Below, one piece after another: positions 24,392 to 32,870 of a DNA stretch of 64,000 nt. The first letter of the stretch is position 1; the number at the start of each line of letters is the position of its first letter. The DNA is taken from assembly GCA_964346395.1 (NCBI GenBank), contig CAYFUT010000001.1, positions 1 through 64,000 on the forward strand, written 5' to 3'. The stretch comes from CAYFUT01 sp964346395. Lineage in GTDB: Bacteria > Bacillota > Halanaerobiia > Halobacteroidales > Halobacteroidaceae. The notes below the pieces were generated by a model that did not search any database, was not told where the DNA came from, and was given only the letters and a program-made list of their open reading frames with translations. The position numbers and the translations under genes were made by a program.

Positions 24392-24868
24392 TTGAATTCA
24401 GCTATTCAGTCATTTATGACTTCTCAGACTGCTCAGATGTTTGATACTTCCAGCAGCGGTGGAACATCTGATACTAATGAAACTGAAAGTGGTTCGGGTG
24501 GAGAAACTACAGTAGGACAGCGTGATATGGGAAAAGAGGAATTTTTGAGTCTGCTGGTCAGTCAACTTAAAAACCAAAATCCGATGAAGCCGATGGAAAA
24601 CAAAGAATTTATGGCGCAGATGGCTCAGTTTAATTCTCTTCAGCAGATGCAGAGTCTTAATTCTACAATGGAAAAGTTCATCGGCTATCAAAAGTTAACG
24701 CAGGCCGGCAGTTTAGTAGGTAAGAAAGTGAAAGTGCTCGATAGTGAAAGTGGCGATACTATTACTGGTACGATAGAAAAAATAAATATGAGTGATTCCC
24801 CTACAGTACAGGTTAACGGCAAAGAATATGCAGTAGGAAATATTCAGGAGGTATTATCCGGGGAGTGA
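24392..24868 (+). CDS. flgD: Flagellar hook cap protein FlgD
   Basis: The 158-residue protein is the scaffold for hook polymerisation. The conserved N-terminal region lies after a Ser/Thr/Gly-rich stretch: KEEFLSLLVSQLKNQNPMKP (about residues 49-68), then ENKEFMAQMAQFNSLQQM. The C-terminal part (GSLVGKKVKVLD) is short, as in Bacillus-type FlgD without the full Ig-like domain. The start is TTG at 24392 with AAGGAGGG. The next gene starts after six bases. Confidence 0.94.
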   Translation: MNSAIQSFMTSQTAQMFDTSSSGGTSDTNETESGSGGETTVGQRDMGKEEFLSLLVSQLKNQNPMKPMENKEFMAQMAQFNSLQQMQSLNSTMEKFIGYQKLTQAGSLVGKKVKVLDSESGDTITGTIEKINMSDSPTVQVNGKEYAVGNIQEVLSGE

Positions 24869-24873
24869 TCTAA

Positions 24874-25257
24874 ATGACGGAAATTAATCGAAATCAGTCC
24901 CTTGAAGCAGCAGCTAAACAGTATTCTCAGGATATACAGAAGAAAAAGCAGCAGAGCAAAAACAAATTTAAAGAATTACTGCAGGATAAGCTGCAGACAG
25001 GAGATATAAAAGTATCTAAACACGCGCAGGAAAAATTAAGTACGAGAGGAATTAAGTTTGACCAACAAGAGATGGATAAATTACAGAAAGCTGTGGCGAA
25101 GGGTAAAGAAAAGGGAGCAAAGGAATCCCTAGTATTAATGGATGACAATGCGTATATTGTCAGCGTCCAGAATAAGACTGTAATTACGGCGATGACAAAG
25201 GATAGTATGCAGGAAGATGTAGTAACGAATATTGACAGTGCAATTATGATGAAGTGA
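24874..25257 (+). CDS. TIGR02530-type flagellar operon protein
   Basis: The 127-residue soluble protein has an N-terminal low-complexity Gln/Lys segment and a conserved C-terminal domain (about residues 48-127) with KVSKHAQEKLSTRGI, ESLVLMDDNAYIVSVQNKTV and the ending TNIDSAIMM. This fits the small flagellar protein described as TIGR02530, which lies between flgD and flgE in Firmicutes. The function is unknown; a role in hook assembly is suggested only by position. ATG at 24874 sits inside GGGGAGTGATCTAAATG. Confidence 0.85.
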   Translation: MTEINRNQSLEAAAKQYSQDIQKKKQQSKNKFKELLQDKLQTGDIKVSKHAQEKLSTRGIKFDQQEMDKLQKAVAKGKEKGAKESLVLMDDNAYIVSVQNKTVITAMTKDSMQEDVVTNIDSAIMMK

Positions 25258-25453
25258 CTGGACCCAGACTGGGAGGTCACCGGCCGTGGATCGAAAGAAG
25301 CGGCCAGAACTTCAATTGATAATGGAAAATTGACAATTTACAATTAAAATCAAAGTCAAAAGCAAAATAAAGCCTTATAGAATTCAGATTTTAAAGTTTT
25401 TAATTGTCAATTGTAAATTATAAATTGTCAATTATCACTAAGGAGGTTATGTC
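25258..25453. repeat. Hairpins and AATTGTCAATTG-type intergenic repeat, copy 1
   Basis: Directly after the stop codon GTGAC...GTCAC and CCCA/TGGG nest at 25255-25281, then GGCCG/CGGCC (25283-25312). From 25318 to 25437 the element is an imperfect inverted repeat: TTGACAATTTACAATTAAAA on the left, and TTTTAATTGTCAATTGTAAA then TTGTCAATTATC on the right. The same sequence unit recurs at 47573-47695 and in part at 27180-27192. It splits the flagellar operon between two genes and ends at the flgE ribosome binding site. There is no gene in it. Confidence 0.55.
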
Positions 25454-27013
25454 ATGTTACGATCAATGTACGCTGGTGTTTCCGGTTTAAAGGCGCACAT
25501 GAATAAAATGGATATTGTCGGCAACAACATTTCTAATGTAAATACAACGGGCTATAAAAACAGTCGAGCTACGTTTAAGACAATGTTGAGTCAGACAATT
25601 CAGGGAGCTTCGGCCCCCCAGGATGAGCGGGGCGGAACTAATCCGCAGCAGATTGGATTAGGAACTACCTTAGGTAGTATTGATAAAGACATGGGTCAGG
25701 GGAATTTAAAGTCGACAGGAAAAAATACTGATTTGGCTATTCAAGGGAATGGATTCTTTGTTCTTAACGGCGGTGGATCTAATTTGTATACACGGGCTGG
25801 ATCGCTGACTTTTGATCGCGATGGTTATTTAGTGAATTCAACTAATGGTTACCGACTTCAGGGCTGGCAGGCTGACAGCAAGGGGGATATTGATACCAAT
25901 TCGGAACTGGAAGATATAACGCTTAAACAGAATATGGAAGCAGATGCGACGGAAAATGTTAAATATGCAGGAAACTTAAGTAGTACTAATAGCTTAGAGT
26001 TAAATTCAAGTACTATTGCAATTGAGGATCATACTGGCTCAAATAGAACAGCTGATTTGTCACTTAATAAAACTGGATCGCTCACTTGGGACTTTACTGT
26101 TGAGGAACCTAATTCAGGAGCGAGTGATAGCGGAACTATTGAATTAGATAATAATGGAGAAATAGTTGGTGCTGGAACGACGGCTAATGTTACTCTGGAT
26201 ACAAATGGAGATGGAACAGATGATGAAACCATTAATTTGCCAGGTGATGGAACTGATATTAACTCTAATGACTTATTTTCAGCTGCGAATAGTGGAGATG
26301 CAGTAGGAGCTGAATTTGATTTAGGTGAGGCGCGAACAATAACTACGCCTGTTTATGATTCGTTAGGCAAAGAGCACACAGTATCTTTGACTATGCAGAA
26401 AGCAGGCGGTAATTGGGAGATAGATACCAGCAGTGTAAGTGTTAGTGATGCGAGCAGCGTTACGTTTAATGGAGGTTCTGACCATACAATTAGCTTTAAT
26501 GCAGATGGTAAAGTTGATTCTGGGGGATCAGCTGATTTAGAATTCACTCCTAGCGGTGGTGCTAGCAATGCAGATATTAGTCTTGATTTTTCTAACTTAA
26601 CACAGTTTGCTGGAGATATGACTGCTGATGTAGATACAGTTGATGGGTATCAAGCTGGTTCGCTGAAAAAGTTTTCTATTGGTCAATCTGGTGTAATTAC
26701 TGGCCACTACGACAATGGGAAGCGGCAAACAGTGGGTCAGATGGCGCTGGCAAATTTTAATAATCCAGCCGGTCTGAATGAAGAAGCCGATACAATGTTT
26801 AGAGAATCAAATAACTCTGGTCAAGCTAAGATTGGATCACCTAATAGTGGAGGTTTTGGCAATTTAAAGGCGGGAACTTTAGAAATGTCCAATGTTGACT
26901 TGTCCCGCCAGTTTACAGAAATGATTACTACGCAGCGTGGTTTTCAGGCAAATTCAAAGACAATTTCTACTTCGGATCAGATTTTAAATGAACTGGTTAA
27001 TTTGAAGCGGTAA
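25454..27013 (+). CDS. flgE: Flagellar hook protein FlgE
   Basis: The 519-residue hook subunit has the terminal rod/hook D0 signatures MDIVGNNISNVNTTGYKNSR at the start and SNVDLSRQFTEMITTQRGFQ near the end (LNELVNL tail). The D1 block GNGFFVLNGG and TRAGSLTFDRDGYLVN are present. A large Asp/Ser/Thr-rich insertion (about residues 170-400, with GDGTDD and GGSDHTISFNADG) forms the outer hook domain and is acidic, as expected in a halophile. Length exceeds the minimal FlgG type, which supports FlgE. ATG at 25454 follows AAGGAGG. Confidence 0.93.
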   Translation: MLRSMYAGVSGLKAHMNKMDIVGNNISNVNTTGYKNSRATFKTMLSQTIQGASAPQDERGGTNPQQIGLGTTLGSIDKDMGQGNLKSTGKNTDLAIQGNGFFVLNGGGSNLYTRAGSLTFDRDGYLVNSTNGYRLQGWQADSKGDIDTNSELEDITLKQNMEADATENVKYAGNLSSTNSLELNSSTIAIEDHTGSNRTADLSLNKTGSLTWDFTVEEPNSGASDSGTIELDNNGEIVGAGTTANVTLDTNGDGTDDETINLPGDGTDINSNDLFSAANSGDAVGAEFDLGEARTITTPVYDSLGKEHTVSLTMQKAGGNWEIDTSSVSVSDASSVTFNGGSDHTISFNADGKVDSGGSADLEFTPSGGASNADISLDFSNLTQFAGDMTADVDTVDGYQAGSLKKFSIGQSGVITGHYDNGKRQTVGQMALANFNNPAGLNEEADTMFRESNNSGQAKIGSPNSGGFGNLKAGTLEMSNVDLSRQFTEMITTQRGFQANSKTISTSDQILNELVNLKR

Positions 27014-27268
27014 GTTAGTAGTTGACAGTTAACAGTTGACAGTTGACAGTACAAATCAAATCCAAAAATAATATGTAGCGACCTGGCAGGCCAGGTCGTC
27101 CCCAGGATAATAGTAATAAACTAAATATTATAGTAGCAAATTTAATTTTATAGTTATGAACCTATCGGGGGTTTGAATTTAATTGTCAATTGTATATAGC
27201 CAGGGTAAAAACCAACCCTGGCTATGAAAACCATAGAAACCATATCTACTGTCAACTATCGATTAACT
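27014..27268. repeat. Composite intergenic repeat between flgE and flbD
   Basis: Outer arms are GTTGACAGTTAACAGTTGACAG (from about 27021) on the left and CTGTCAACTATCGATTAAC (about 27250-27268) on the right. Inside are two strong hairpins, CGACCTGG/CCAGGTCG (27079-27098) and ATAGCCAGGGT/ACCCTGGCTAT (27196-27225), and the unit AATTGTCAATTGT (27181-27193). No T-run follows either hairpin, so they are not simple terminators. The whole has the look of a MITE-like or REP-like insertion. It ends about 16 bases before the non-standard start of flbD. There is no coding potential. Confidence 0.55.
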
Positions 27269-27284
27269 AAGGGAGTGACCGAGA

Positions 27285-27476
27285 ATTATAAAAGTAACTA
27301 GATTGAATGATTCTGAGTTTGTGGTCAATGCCGAGTTAATTCAGACGATAGAGTCGACGCCGGATACGGTAATTAAGTTGATTAACGGACGGAAACTGGT
27401 AGTTAAAGAAGGGGTTGATGAGGTAATAGAAAAAGTGATTACCTACAAACGAAAAGTTCAGTTTCAGCCAGAATGA
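27285..27476 (+). CDS. flbD: FlbD family flagellar protein, apparent ATT start codon
   Basis: The 63-codon frame reads (M)IKVTRLNDSEFVVNAELIQ, then TIESTPDTVIKLINGRKLVV and KEGVDEVIEKVITYKRK, clearly the FlbD family, which sits before motA in many Clostridia. FlbD usually begins MI(K/E)VTRLNG. The codon at the Met position is ATT (27285-27287), preceded by GGGAG at nine bases. In frame, TGA (27276-27278) closes the frame upstream, and the first ATG/GTG/TTG would remove six conserved residues. So either ATT initiates or one base is wrong. The function of FlbD is unsettled; it is needed for motility in some species. Confidence 0.8.
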   Translation: MIKVTRLNDSEFVVNAELIQTIESTPDTVIKLINGRKLVVKEGVDEVIEKVITYKRKVQFQPE

Positions 27477-27493
27477 GAATGGGGTGTTAGTCT

Positions 27494-28288
27494 ATGGATT
27501 TTGCATCAATTGTGGGACTATTTGTAGGATTTACTTTAGTACTGTTTGGCATTTCACTACAGGGTAGTCTAGTAGCTTATGCTAGTGCTACTGGTGTTTT
27601 GATTGTGCTGGGAGGTACAATGGGCGGTATAATTTTAGCTTATTCATTTACTCATCTGAGGGATGCAATAGTTGCGTTAAAGATTATTTTTTCTGAACAG
27701 GAGAATGAGGCAAATGAAGTTATATCGACGCTGGTTAGTTTTGCTGAGAAGGCCAGACGGGAAGGTCTGTTGGCTTTAGAAGACGAAGCCCGGCAGTTAG
27801 ATGATGAGTTTCTCCGCAAAGGGATTCAGTTAGTTGTAGACGGAACTGATCCGGAGTTGGTTAGGAGTATTTTAGAAACAGAACTTGATTTTATGGAAGA
27901 ACGACATTCAATCACTTGGGGGGTTTATGATAAGGCTGGGGAGCTATCGCCTGCTTTTGGAATGATTGGTACTTTAATTGGATTAATTGCGATGTTGGGT
28001 AGATTAGATGATCCTAGTTCAGTAGGACCCGGAATGGCGACAGCTTTAATTACTACTTTTTATGGAACATTGTCTAGTAATCTTATGTTTGTACCGATGG
28101 CGGAAAAGTTAAAGGTGAAAAGTGAGGAGGAAATTTTAGTTAAGGAAGTAATGATTGAAGGGATTTTATCTATTCAGGCTGGTGAAAATCCGCGGATAGT
28201 AGAAGAAAAATTAAAAGCTTTCCTCTCTTCCGATACGCGAGAAGAAATAGAAGAGGGAGAGGCGGTGGGGATGAATGCCGCGCAATAA
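27494..28288 (+). CDS. motA: Flagellar motor stator protein MotA/MotP
   Basis: The 264-residue stator channel subunit has four TM segments (about residues 5-22, 32-55, 150-172 and 182-202). The cytoplasmic loop between the second and third carries the charged region that contacts FliG. The signature GELSPAFGMIGTLIGLIAML with the channel-lining Pro/Gly and SSVGPGMATALITTFYG is clear. The order flbD-motA-motB-fliL is the clostridial arrangement inside the flagellar operon. A Na+-driven (MotP-type) motor is plausible in a halophile but not decided by this sequence. It overlaps motB by 14 bases. Confidence 0.93.
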   Translation: MDFASIVGLFVGFTLVLFGISLQGSLVAYASATGVLIVLGGTMGGIILAYSFTHLRDAIVALKIIFSEQENEANEVISTLVSFAEKARREGLLALEDEARQLDDEFLRKGIQLVVDGTDPELVRSILETELDFMEERHSITWGVYDKAGELSPAFGMIGTLIGLIAMLGRLDDPSSVGPGMATALITTFYGTLSSNLMFVPMAEKLKVKSEEEILVKEVMIEGILSIQAGENPRIVEEKLKAFLSSDTREEIEEGEAVGMNAAQ

Positions 28289-29036
28289 AAGGAATAACCG
28301 TGATGGAGATAGTAACGGCAATTGGATGACCACTTATTCGGATATGGTGACTTTATTATTAGCTTTTTTTGTGTTACTGTATTCTTTCTCCAGTGTTGAT
28401 GCTGGAAAGTTTGATATGCTGGTAAGAGGTTTAAAAGGTAGATTAGGTGTGTTGGACGGAGGACAAACAGTCAGTCAAGCTAAGTTGATAGAGTCAGGTT
28501 TAATGGGACAAGGACCTGGTTCGATGAGTATGCGTGGGTTATATAATGTTAAGGCAGAAGTATCAGAATATATTGAAGAAAAAAATTTAGAAGAAAATAT
28601 CAGCTTATCGATGGATGAAGAAGGGTTAACGATTCGTTTCACGGGCAAAGTTTTATTTGATTTAGGAGAGGCTGTTTTGAAACGGGATGCTTATAGTGTT
28701 CTAGATAGAATTGGCGAATTTATTAAGGGAGTAGAAAATGAAGTAGTAGTAGAAGGCCATACTGATAATTGGCCGATTGATAATTCTCGTTATCCATCTA
28801 ACTGGGAATTATCTACTTCCCGAGCTACTAATGTGGTGCGTTATTTGATTGAAAAAAAGCGGATTAATCCCGACCGATTATCGGCAGCAGGTTATTCAAA
28901 GTATAAGCCGATTCATCCGAATGATACCCGGCAGCACCGGGCTTTAAATCGAAGAGTGGATGTGGTTTTAAAACGGAAGACAGTAGAAGAAAAAGATATG
29001 ATTACGGGAGAAAAGGAGGATATTATTAATGAGTGA
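28275..29036 (+). CDS. motB: Flagellar motor stator protein MotB/MotS
   Basis: The 253-residue ion-binding stator subunit has a single N-terminal TM helix, WMTTYSDMVTLLLAFFVLLY (about residues 17-36), containing the essential ion-binding Asp in YSD. A linker and the OmpA-like peptidoglycan-binding domain follow (about 130-240, VEGHTDNWPIDNSRYPSNWE, LSTSRATNVVRYL, RALNRRVDVVLKR). It forms the torque-generating channel with the preceding MotA. The ion type cannot be assigned safely. ATG at 28275 lies within the end of motA; fliL begins 8 bases before its stop. Confidence 0.94.
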   Translation: MPRNKRNNRDGDSNGNWMTTYSDMVTLLLAFFVLLYSFSSVDAGKFDMLVRGLKGRLGVLDGGQTVSQAKLIESGLMGQGPGSMSMRGLYNVKAEVSEYIEEKNLEENISLSMDEEGLTIRFTGKVLFDLGEAVLKRDAYSVLDRIGEFIKGVENEVVVEGHTDNWPIDNSRYPSNWELSTSRATNVVRYLIEKKRINPDRLSAAGYSKYKPIHPNDTRQHRALNRRVDVVLKRKTVEEKDMITGEKEDIINE

Positions 29037-29484
29037 GGAAAGTAGTAATGTCAGTTATGTATTTATTACTATTATAATAATATTATCTGTTTTGTTAGCT
29101 ACGGGAACTTCTTACTTTATGTTTGTTAAGTTAGGTGGGGGAGGGGGCAATGGAGAAGATAGTGCTGCCCAAGCTCAAAAGGAAGAATTAGGTCCTACTA
29201 CTAAACTAGGTGATTTTGTAGTTAATTTAGCAGAAGGGGAAAGCTTTGTAAAGGTGAATATCGTTTTTGAAGTCAGCAATGAAAAAGTAATGGAGGAAAT
29301 AAATCAGCGGTCGCCGCAGATGAGAGATACAATTATTAGTATCTTAAGAAAACAGAATCAAGAGGGAGTTAATAGTGTGGAAGGAACTAGAAAATTGCGG
29401 ACTGATATTATGGAAAGAGTAAATGATAATTTAATGAAAGGCAAAGTAACTAATGTGTTTTTTACTGAATTTGTGCTGCAATAG
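29029..29484 (+). CDS. fliL: Flagellar basal body-associated protein FliL
   Basis: The 151-residue single-pass membrane protein (TM about residues 9-28, VFITIIIILSVLLATGTSYF) has an extracytoplasmic stomatin-like domain (LGDFVVNLAEGESFVKVNIV, SPQMRDTIISILR, DNLMKGKVTNVFFTEFVLQ). FliL surrounds the stator and improves torque or stator stability. Gly- and Ala-rich linker follows the TM. It overlaps motB by eight bases. fliM follows after 36 bases. Confidence 0.94.
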   Translation: MSEESSNVSYVFITIIIILSVLLATGTSYFMFVKLGGGGGNGEDSAAQAQKEELGPTTKLGDFVVNLAEGESFVKVNIVFEVSNEKVMEEINQRSPQMRDTIISILRKQNQEGVNSVEGTRKLRTDIMERVNDNLMKGKVTNVFFTEFVLQ

Positions 29485-29520
29485 ATGCTATTGTTTAGGT
29501 AAAGGCAAGGGGGTGGAGTT

Positions 29521-30555
29521 ATGCCGTCAGATGAGGTGTTGAGTCAGAGTGAAATAGATTCTTTGCTAGATGCGTTATCTTCAGGTGAAGTAGAAGCTGA
29601 AGAATTGAAAGATGAAGAGGAAGAAAAAGTACAAGTGTATGATTTTAAACATCCCAATAAGCTGTCCAAGGATCAACTACGAACTTTAAGAATGATTTAT
29701 GAAGGTTTCGGTCGGTTGGTAAGTACTGCTATTTCTACCCAGTTAAGATCGGTAGGGAAGATAGAGGTTGCTTCTATTGAGCAGTTATCGTATGATGAGT
29801 TTGCTCAATCACTGCCGCAGCCAACAGTGATGGCTATTTGTGATTTCCATCCGTTTCACGGACAATTTATTATTGAGATGAATCCTAAAATAGCTTTTAC
29901 GATTGTAGAGCGTACCTTTGGCGGGGCTGAGGTAGAATCAGAAAATGAGGTTAGAGAATTTACTGATATTGAAGAAGTGGTACTTAAAAAGATAACTAAG
30001 CGATTTTTGGAGAGTTTCAGTGAAGCTTGGGAAAATGTAGCTGACCTGCGTCCGCGGCTTAAGGAGTTAGAGTCCAATCCGCAGTTTACGCAAATAGTTC
30101 CTGGAAATGATATGGTTATTTTGGCTACTTTTAATGCTCAAATTGGGGAAACCGAAGGACTTATAAATATTTGTATTCCGTATATAGTATTAGAACCAAT
30201 CGTTTCTAAATTAAGTGCTCAGTTTTGGTTTTCAGCTTCTCGTGGGGAAGAAGAGGAACAGGATTCTGAAGAGTTAAAGAAGGGTTTAACGAGGGCACAA
30301 TTACCTGTAGAAGTGGAATTAGGGACTACGCAGATTACAGTAGGGCAGTTATTGAATTTAGCAGCCGGAGATGTACTGCGGTTAGATACTAAAACAGAAG
30401 AAGATATGTTAGTGACTGTCAATGGAAATAATAAATTTACAGGAAGCCCTGGTAAGCTAGGAAGTAAAGCAGCAGTGGAGATTAATAAAGATCTAGAGGA
30501 AGAAGAAAGTATTAAAGAATGGTTTGAAGAATGGGAGGAGGCAAATAATGAGTGA
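29521..30555 (+). CDS. fliM: Flagellar motor switch protein FliM
   Basis: The 344-residue C-ring protein has the N-terminal CheY-phosphate-binding peptide LSQSEIDSLLDAL (about residues 7-19), a linker, the CheC-like middle domain (about 45-240, LRTLRMIYEGFGRLVST, NPKIAFTIVERTFGG) and the C-terminal SpoA/FliN-like domain (about 258-330, LPVEVELGTTQITVGQLLNL). It is full length. Its end overlaps the start of fliY by eight bases (ATGAGTGA), so the two switch proteins are probably translationally coupled. Confidence 0.96.
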   Translation: MPSDEVLSQSEIDSLLDALSSGEVEAEELKDEEEEKVQVYDFKHPNKLSKDQLRTLRMIYEGFGRLVSTAISTQLRSVGKIEVASIEQLSYDEFAQSLPQPTVMAICDFHPFHGQFIIEMNPKIAFTIVERTFGGAEVESENEVREFTDIEEVVLKKITKRFLESFSEAWENVADLRPRLKELESNPQFTQIVPGNDMVILATFNAQIGETEGLINICIPYIVLEPIVSKLSAQFWFSASRGEEEEQDSEELKKGLTRAQLPVEVELGTTQITVGQLLNLAAGDVLRLDTKTEEDMLVTVNGNNKFTGSPGKLGSKAAVEINKDLEEEESIKEWFEEWEEANNE

Positions 30556-31750
30556 TGAAACTTTATCTCAAAATGAAATTGATTCTTTGTTAGATGATGG
30601 AGATGAGGAAGGCAATGATGGAGGTTCTGAACCAACACTAACTGATTTTGAAAAAGATGCTCTGGGAGAAGTAGCTAATATTTCGATGGGATCGGCTACT
30701 ACTGCTTTATATGGTTTATTAGATAAAAAGGTGGAAATAACTGCTCCTAAAGTAAAAGTTAGTACTTTGCAGAATTTAATTGACAGTTATACAAAACCTT
30801 GCGTAGTGGTTGATGTTCAGTATATTGAAGGATTAGAGGGCAGCAATCAATTAATTTTAGAGGTAGAGGATGCCGCTGTAATTACTGATTTAATGATGGG
30901 TGGGGACGGAACTAATCCGCCGGAGGAATTAGATGAAATGCATATGAGTGCAGTAGGAGAAGCAATGAACCAGATGATGGGTTCCGCCTCGACCTCTATG
31001 TCGGACTTTTTTGAGGGCAATAAAATCGATATTTCTCCGCCGAAAGCTGAATTATTAGAAGTTAATACTGAAACTATTCATTTAGAAGATATTGCTCCGG
31101 AGGATGAAGTAGTTAAAGTTATTTTTGATATTCATATTGGAGATTTGGTTCACAGCAAACTGGTGCAGGTGATGACTATTGACTTTGCTAAGCAGATGGC
31201 ACAAGGATTGGCTCCCGATGAAGAGCCAGAAGCGTCCTCAGGTCAGAAAGAAACTGAAGTTAGTTCTCAAGAGCAGGCTGGCGGTCAAACAGAGCAGACA
31301 CAAGCCCAGCAACAGGCTCAACAACAGGCTGCTCAGCGCCAGACCGCAGCTGCTAGTCAAGGTAGACCGCAGCAGCCGCAACAACCTCGACCAGCTGCTC
31401 AGCAGGCAGGTCCTCAGCAGCTGCAGCCGGATGTAGAAGTGCAAGATGTGGAGTTTGATGAACTGGGCGGAACTCAAGGAGCTGGACCGCAGAATGATTT
31501 AAGTTTAATCTATGATGTAGATTTAGAATTAACAGTCAGATTAGGCAAAACGCGTATGTCAATAAAAGAGATTTTAGAATTAGGTCCTGGTTCAGTAATT
31601 GAACTTAATAGATTAGCTGGAGAAGCAGTAGATTTATTAGTCAATGGCAAGCTGATAGCTAAAGGTGAAGTAGTAGTTATTGATGAAAACTTTGGCTTCC
31701 GGGTAACGGATATTGTTAGTTCGCAGCAGCGATTGAAGAAACTAGAGTAA
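30548..31750 (+). CDS. fliY: Flagellar motor switch phosphatase FliY
   Basis: The 400-residue FliY is a FliN with an extra CheY-P phosphatase module. Its N-terminus SDETLSQNEIDSLLDD repeats the CheY-P-binding peptide of FliM. The CheC-like domain (about 30-205) keeps both phosphatase motifs with E-x2-N (GEVANISMG and GEAMNQMMG). A Gln/Ala-rich linker (about 225-310) leads to the C-terminal FliN/SpoA domain (LELTVRLGKTRMSIKEILEL). ATG at 30548 with GGGAGGAGG is better than the upstream TTG at 30524. cheY, which follows in Bacillus, is absent. Confidence 0.95.
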   Translation: MSDETLSQNEIDSLLDDGDEEGNDGGSEPTLTDFEKDALGEVANISMGSATTALYGLLDKKVEITAPKVKVSTLQNLIDSYTKPCVVVDVQYIEGLEGSNQLILEVEDAAVITDLMMGGDGTNPPEELDEMHMSAVGEAMNQMMGSASTSMSDFFEGNKIDISPPKAELLEVNTETIHLEDIAPEDEVVKVIFDIHIGDLVHSKLVQVMTIDFAKQMAQGLAPDEEPEASSGQKETEVSSQEQAGGQTEQTQAQQQAQQQAAQRQTAAASQGRPQQPQQPRPAAQQAGPQQLQPDVEVQDVEFDELGGTQGAGPQNDLSLIYDVDLELTVRLGKTRMSIKEILELGPGSVIELNRLAGEAVDLLVNGKLIAKGEVVVIDENFGFRVTDIVSSQQRLKKLE

Positions 31751-31761
31751 GGGCTGATGTT

Positions 31762-32100
31762 ATGAATTATTCTTTGCAGTTAATTAAAGCAATAGGGGCC
31801 TTAGTAGGAGTTTTAGGGTTATTTTATTTACTAGTCAAATTTATAAGAGAAAAAAATTTTTTCAATCAGACCAATCAACTTAAAGTTTTGGAACGGTGTT
31901 ATCTTGACAGTAATAAATTTATTTGCTTGGTAGCAGTAGTTGAAGATATATGGTTGGTAACAGTTAGTGAAGAACAGCTTGAATTTGTAAAAAAAGTAGA
32001 TTTAACGATTAGTGAAATTATAAACCAGAAGGATTCTTCGCCAAAATTATTAAATTTCATTCAGTTTATGAATAATGAGGATGAGAATGATGGGAACTAA
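31762..32100 (+). CDS. fliO: Flagellar biosynthetic protein FliO (FliZ-type)
   Basis: The 112-residue small membrane protein has one TM segment (about residues 6-25, LIKAIGALVGVLGLFYLLVK) and a cytoplasmic domain with the FliO pattern NQLKVLERCYLDSNKFICLV and DIWLVTVSEEQLEFVKK. FliO assists assembly of the FliP ring. The call rests on this pattern and on position directly before fliP. Its 3' end overlaps the fliP start by about 14 bases. Confidence 0.88.
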   Translation: MNYSLQLIKAIGALVGVLGLFYLLVKFIREKNFFNQTNQLKVLERCYLDSNKFICLVAVVEDIWLVTVSEEQLEFVKKVDLTISEIINQKDSSPKLLNFIQFMNNEDENDGN

Positions 32101-32857
32101 AAAAAGTCTATTAACTGTAATTTTAGCAGTTATGATATTAATGATTGCTACCAGTAGTGTTTGGGCTGCTCCCCAGTTTGAGATTCCGAATATTGATATT
32201 CAGATTGGGGAGGAAGAGAGCCAACCGCAGGATTTAGCTATGTCACTACAAATTGTACTACTGTTAACAGTTCTTAGTCTGGTACCTTCTATCTTAATTC
32301 TGCTAACTTCGTTTACCCGGATTATCATTGTTCTGTCAATTTTAAAACGGGCTTTAGCAGCGCGGAATATGCCCCCAGCTCAGGTTTTAATCGGGTTGGC
32401 TATTTTTCTGACAGTCTTTGTTATGGCTCCTACCTGGCAGCAGATGAACCAACAGGCGCTGCAGCCGTATTTAAATGAAGAAATCGATCAGAGTACTGCT
32501 TTAGAACGGGGAATAGAACCACTGCGGGAGTTTATGTTCCAGCAGACCCGAGAAAAGGATATAGCTTTGTTTATCAATTTAGCTGAGACAGAACAGCCGG
32601 CAAATCAGGCAGAAGTGTCTACTTATTTGTTGGTGCCAGCGTTTGTAATCAGTGAATTAAAGACAGCTTTCCAGATTGGGTTTATTATTTATTTACCTTT
32701 TATTGTAATTGATATGATAGTAGCCAGTACTTTGATGTCGATGGGAATGATGATGTTACCGCCGGTAATGATTTCACTTCCGTTTAAGATTTTACTTTTT
32801 GTATTAGTAGATGGTTGGTACTTAGTGATTGAGTCACTAGTTAAAACTTTTAATTAA
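32087..32857 (+). CDS. fliP: Flagellar export gate protein FliP
   Basis: The core membrane component of the flagellar type III gate has a cleavable signal peptide (SLLTVILAVMILMIATSSVWA) and then four TM helices. The FliP signatures LTVLSLVPSILILLTSFTRI and FIIYLPFIVIDMIVASTLMS are present, with MMLPPVMISLPFKILLFVLV at the end. Four in-frame ATG codons stand at 32075-32092; GAGG six bases before 32087 favours that one. Length (256) is normal. FliP, FliQ and FliR follow each other as usual. Confidence 0.95.
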   Translation: MMGTKKSLLTVILAVMILMIATSSVWAAPQFEIPNIDIQIGEEESQPQDLAMSLQIVLLLTVLSLVPSILILLTSFTRIIIVLSILKRALAARNMPPAQVLIGLAIFLTVFVMAPTWQQMNQQALQPYLNEEIDQSTALERGIEPLREFMFQQTREKDIALFINLAETEQPANQAEVSTYLLVPAFVISELKTAFQIGFIIYLPFIVIDMIVASTLMSMGMMMLPPVMISLPFKILLFVLVDGWYLVIESLVKTFN

Positions 32858-32870
32858 GGAGCGGGTAGAA

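Noticed and set aside
30524..30547. Upstream TTG start for fliY
   Set aside because: The ATG at 30548 has GGGAGGAGG in front and gives the conserved LSQNEIDSLL start; the extension lies inside fliM.
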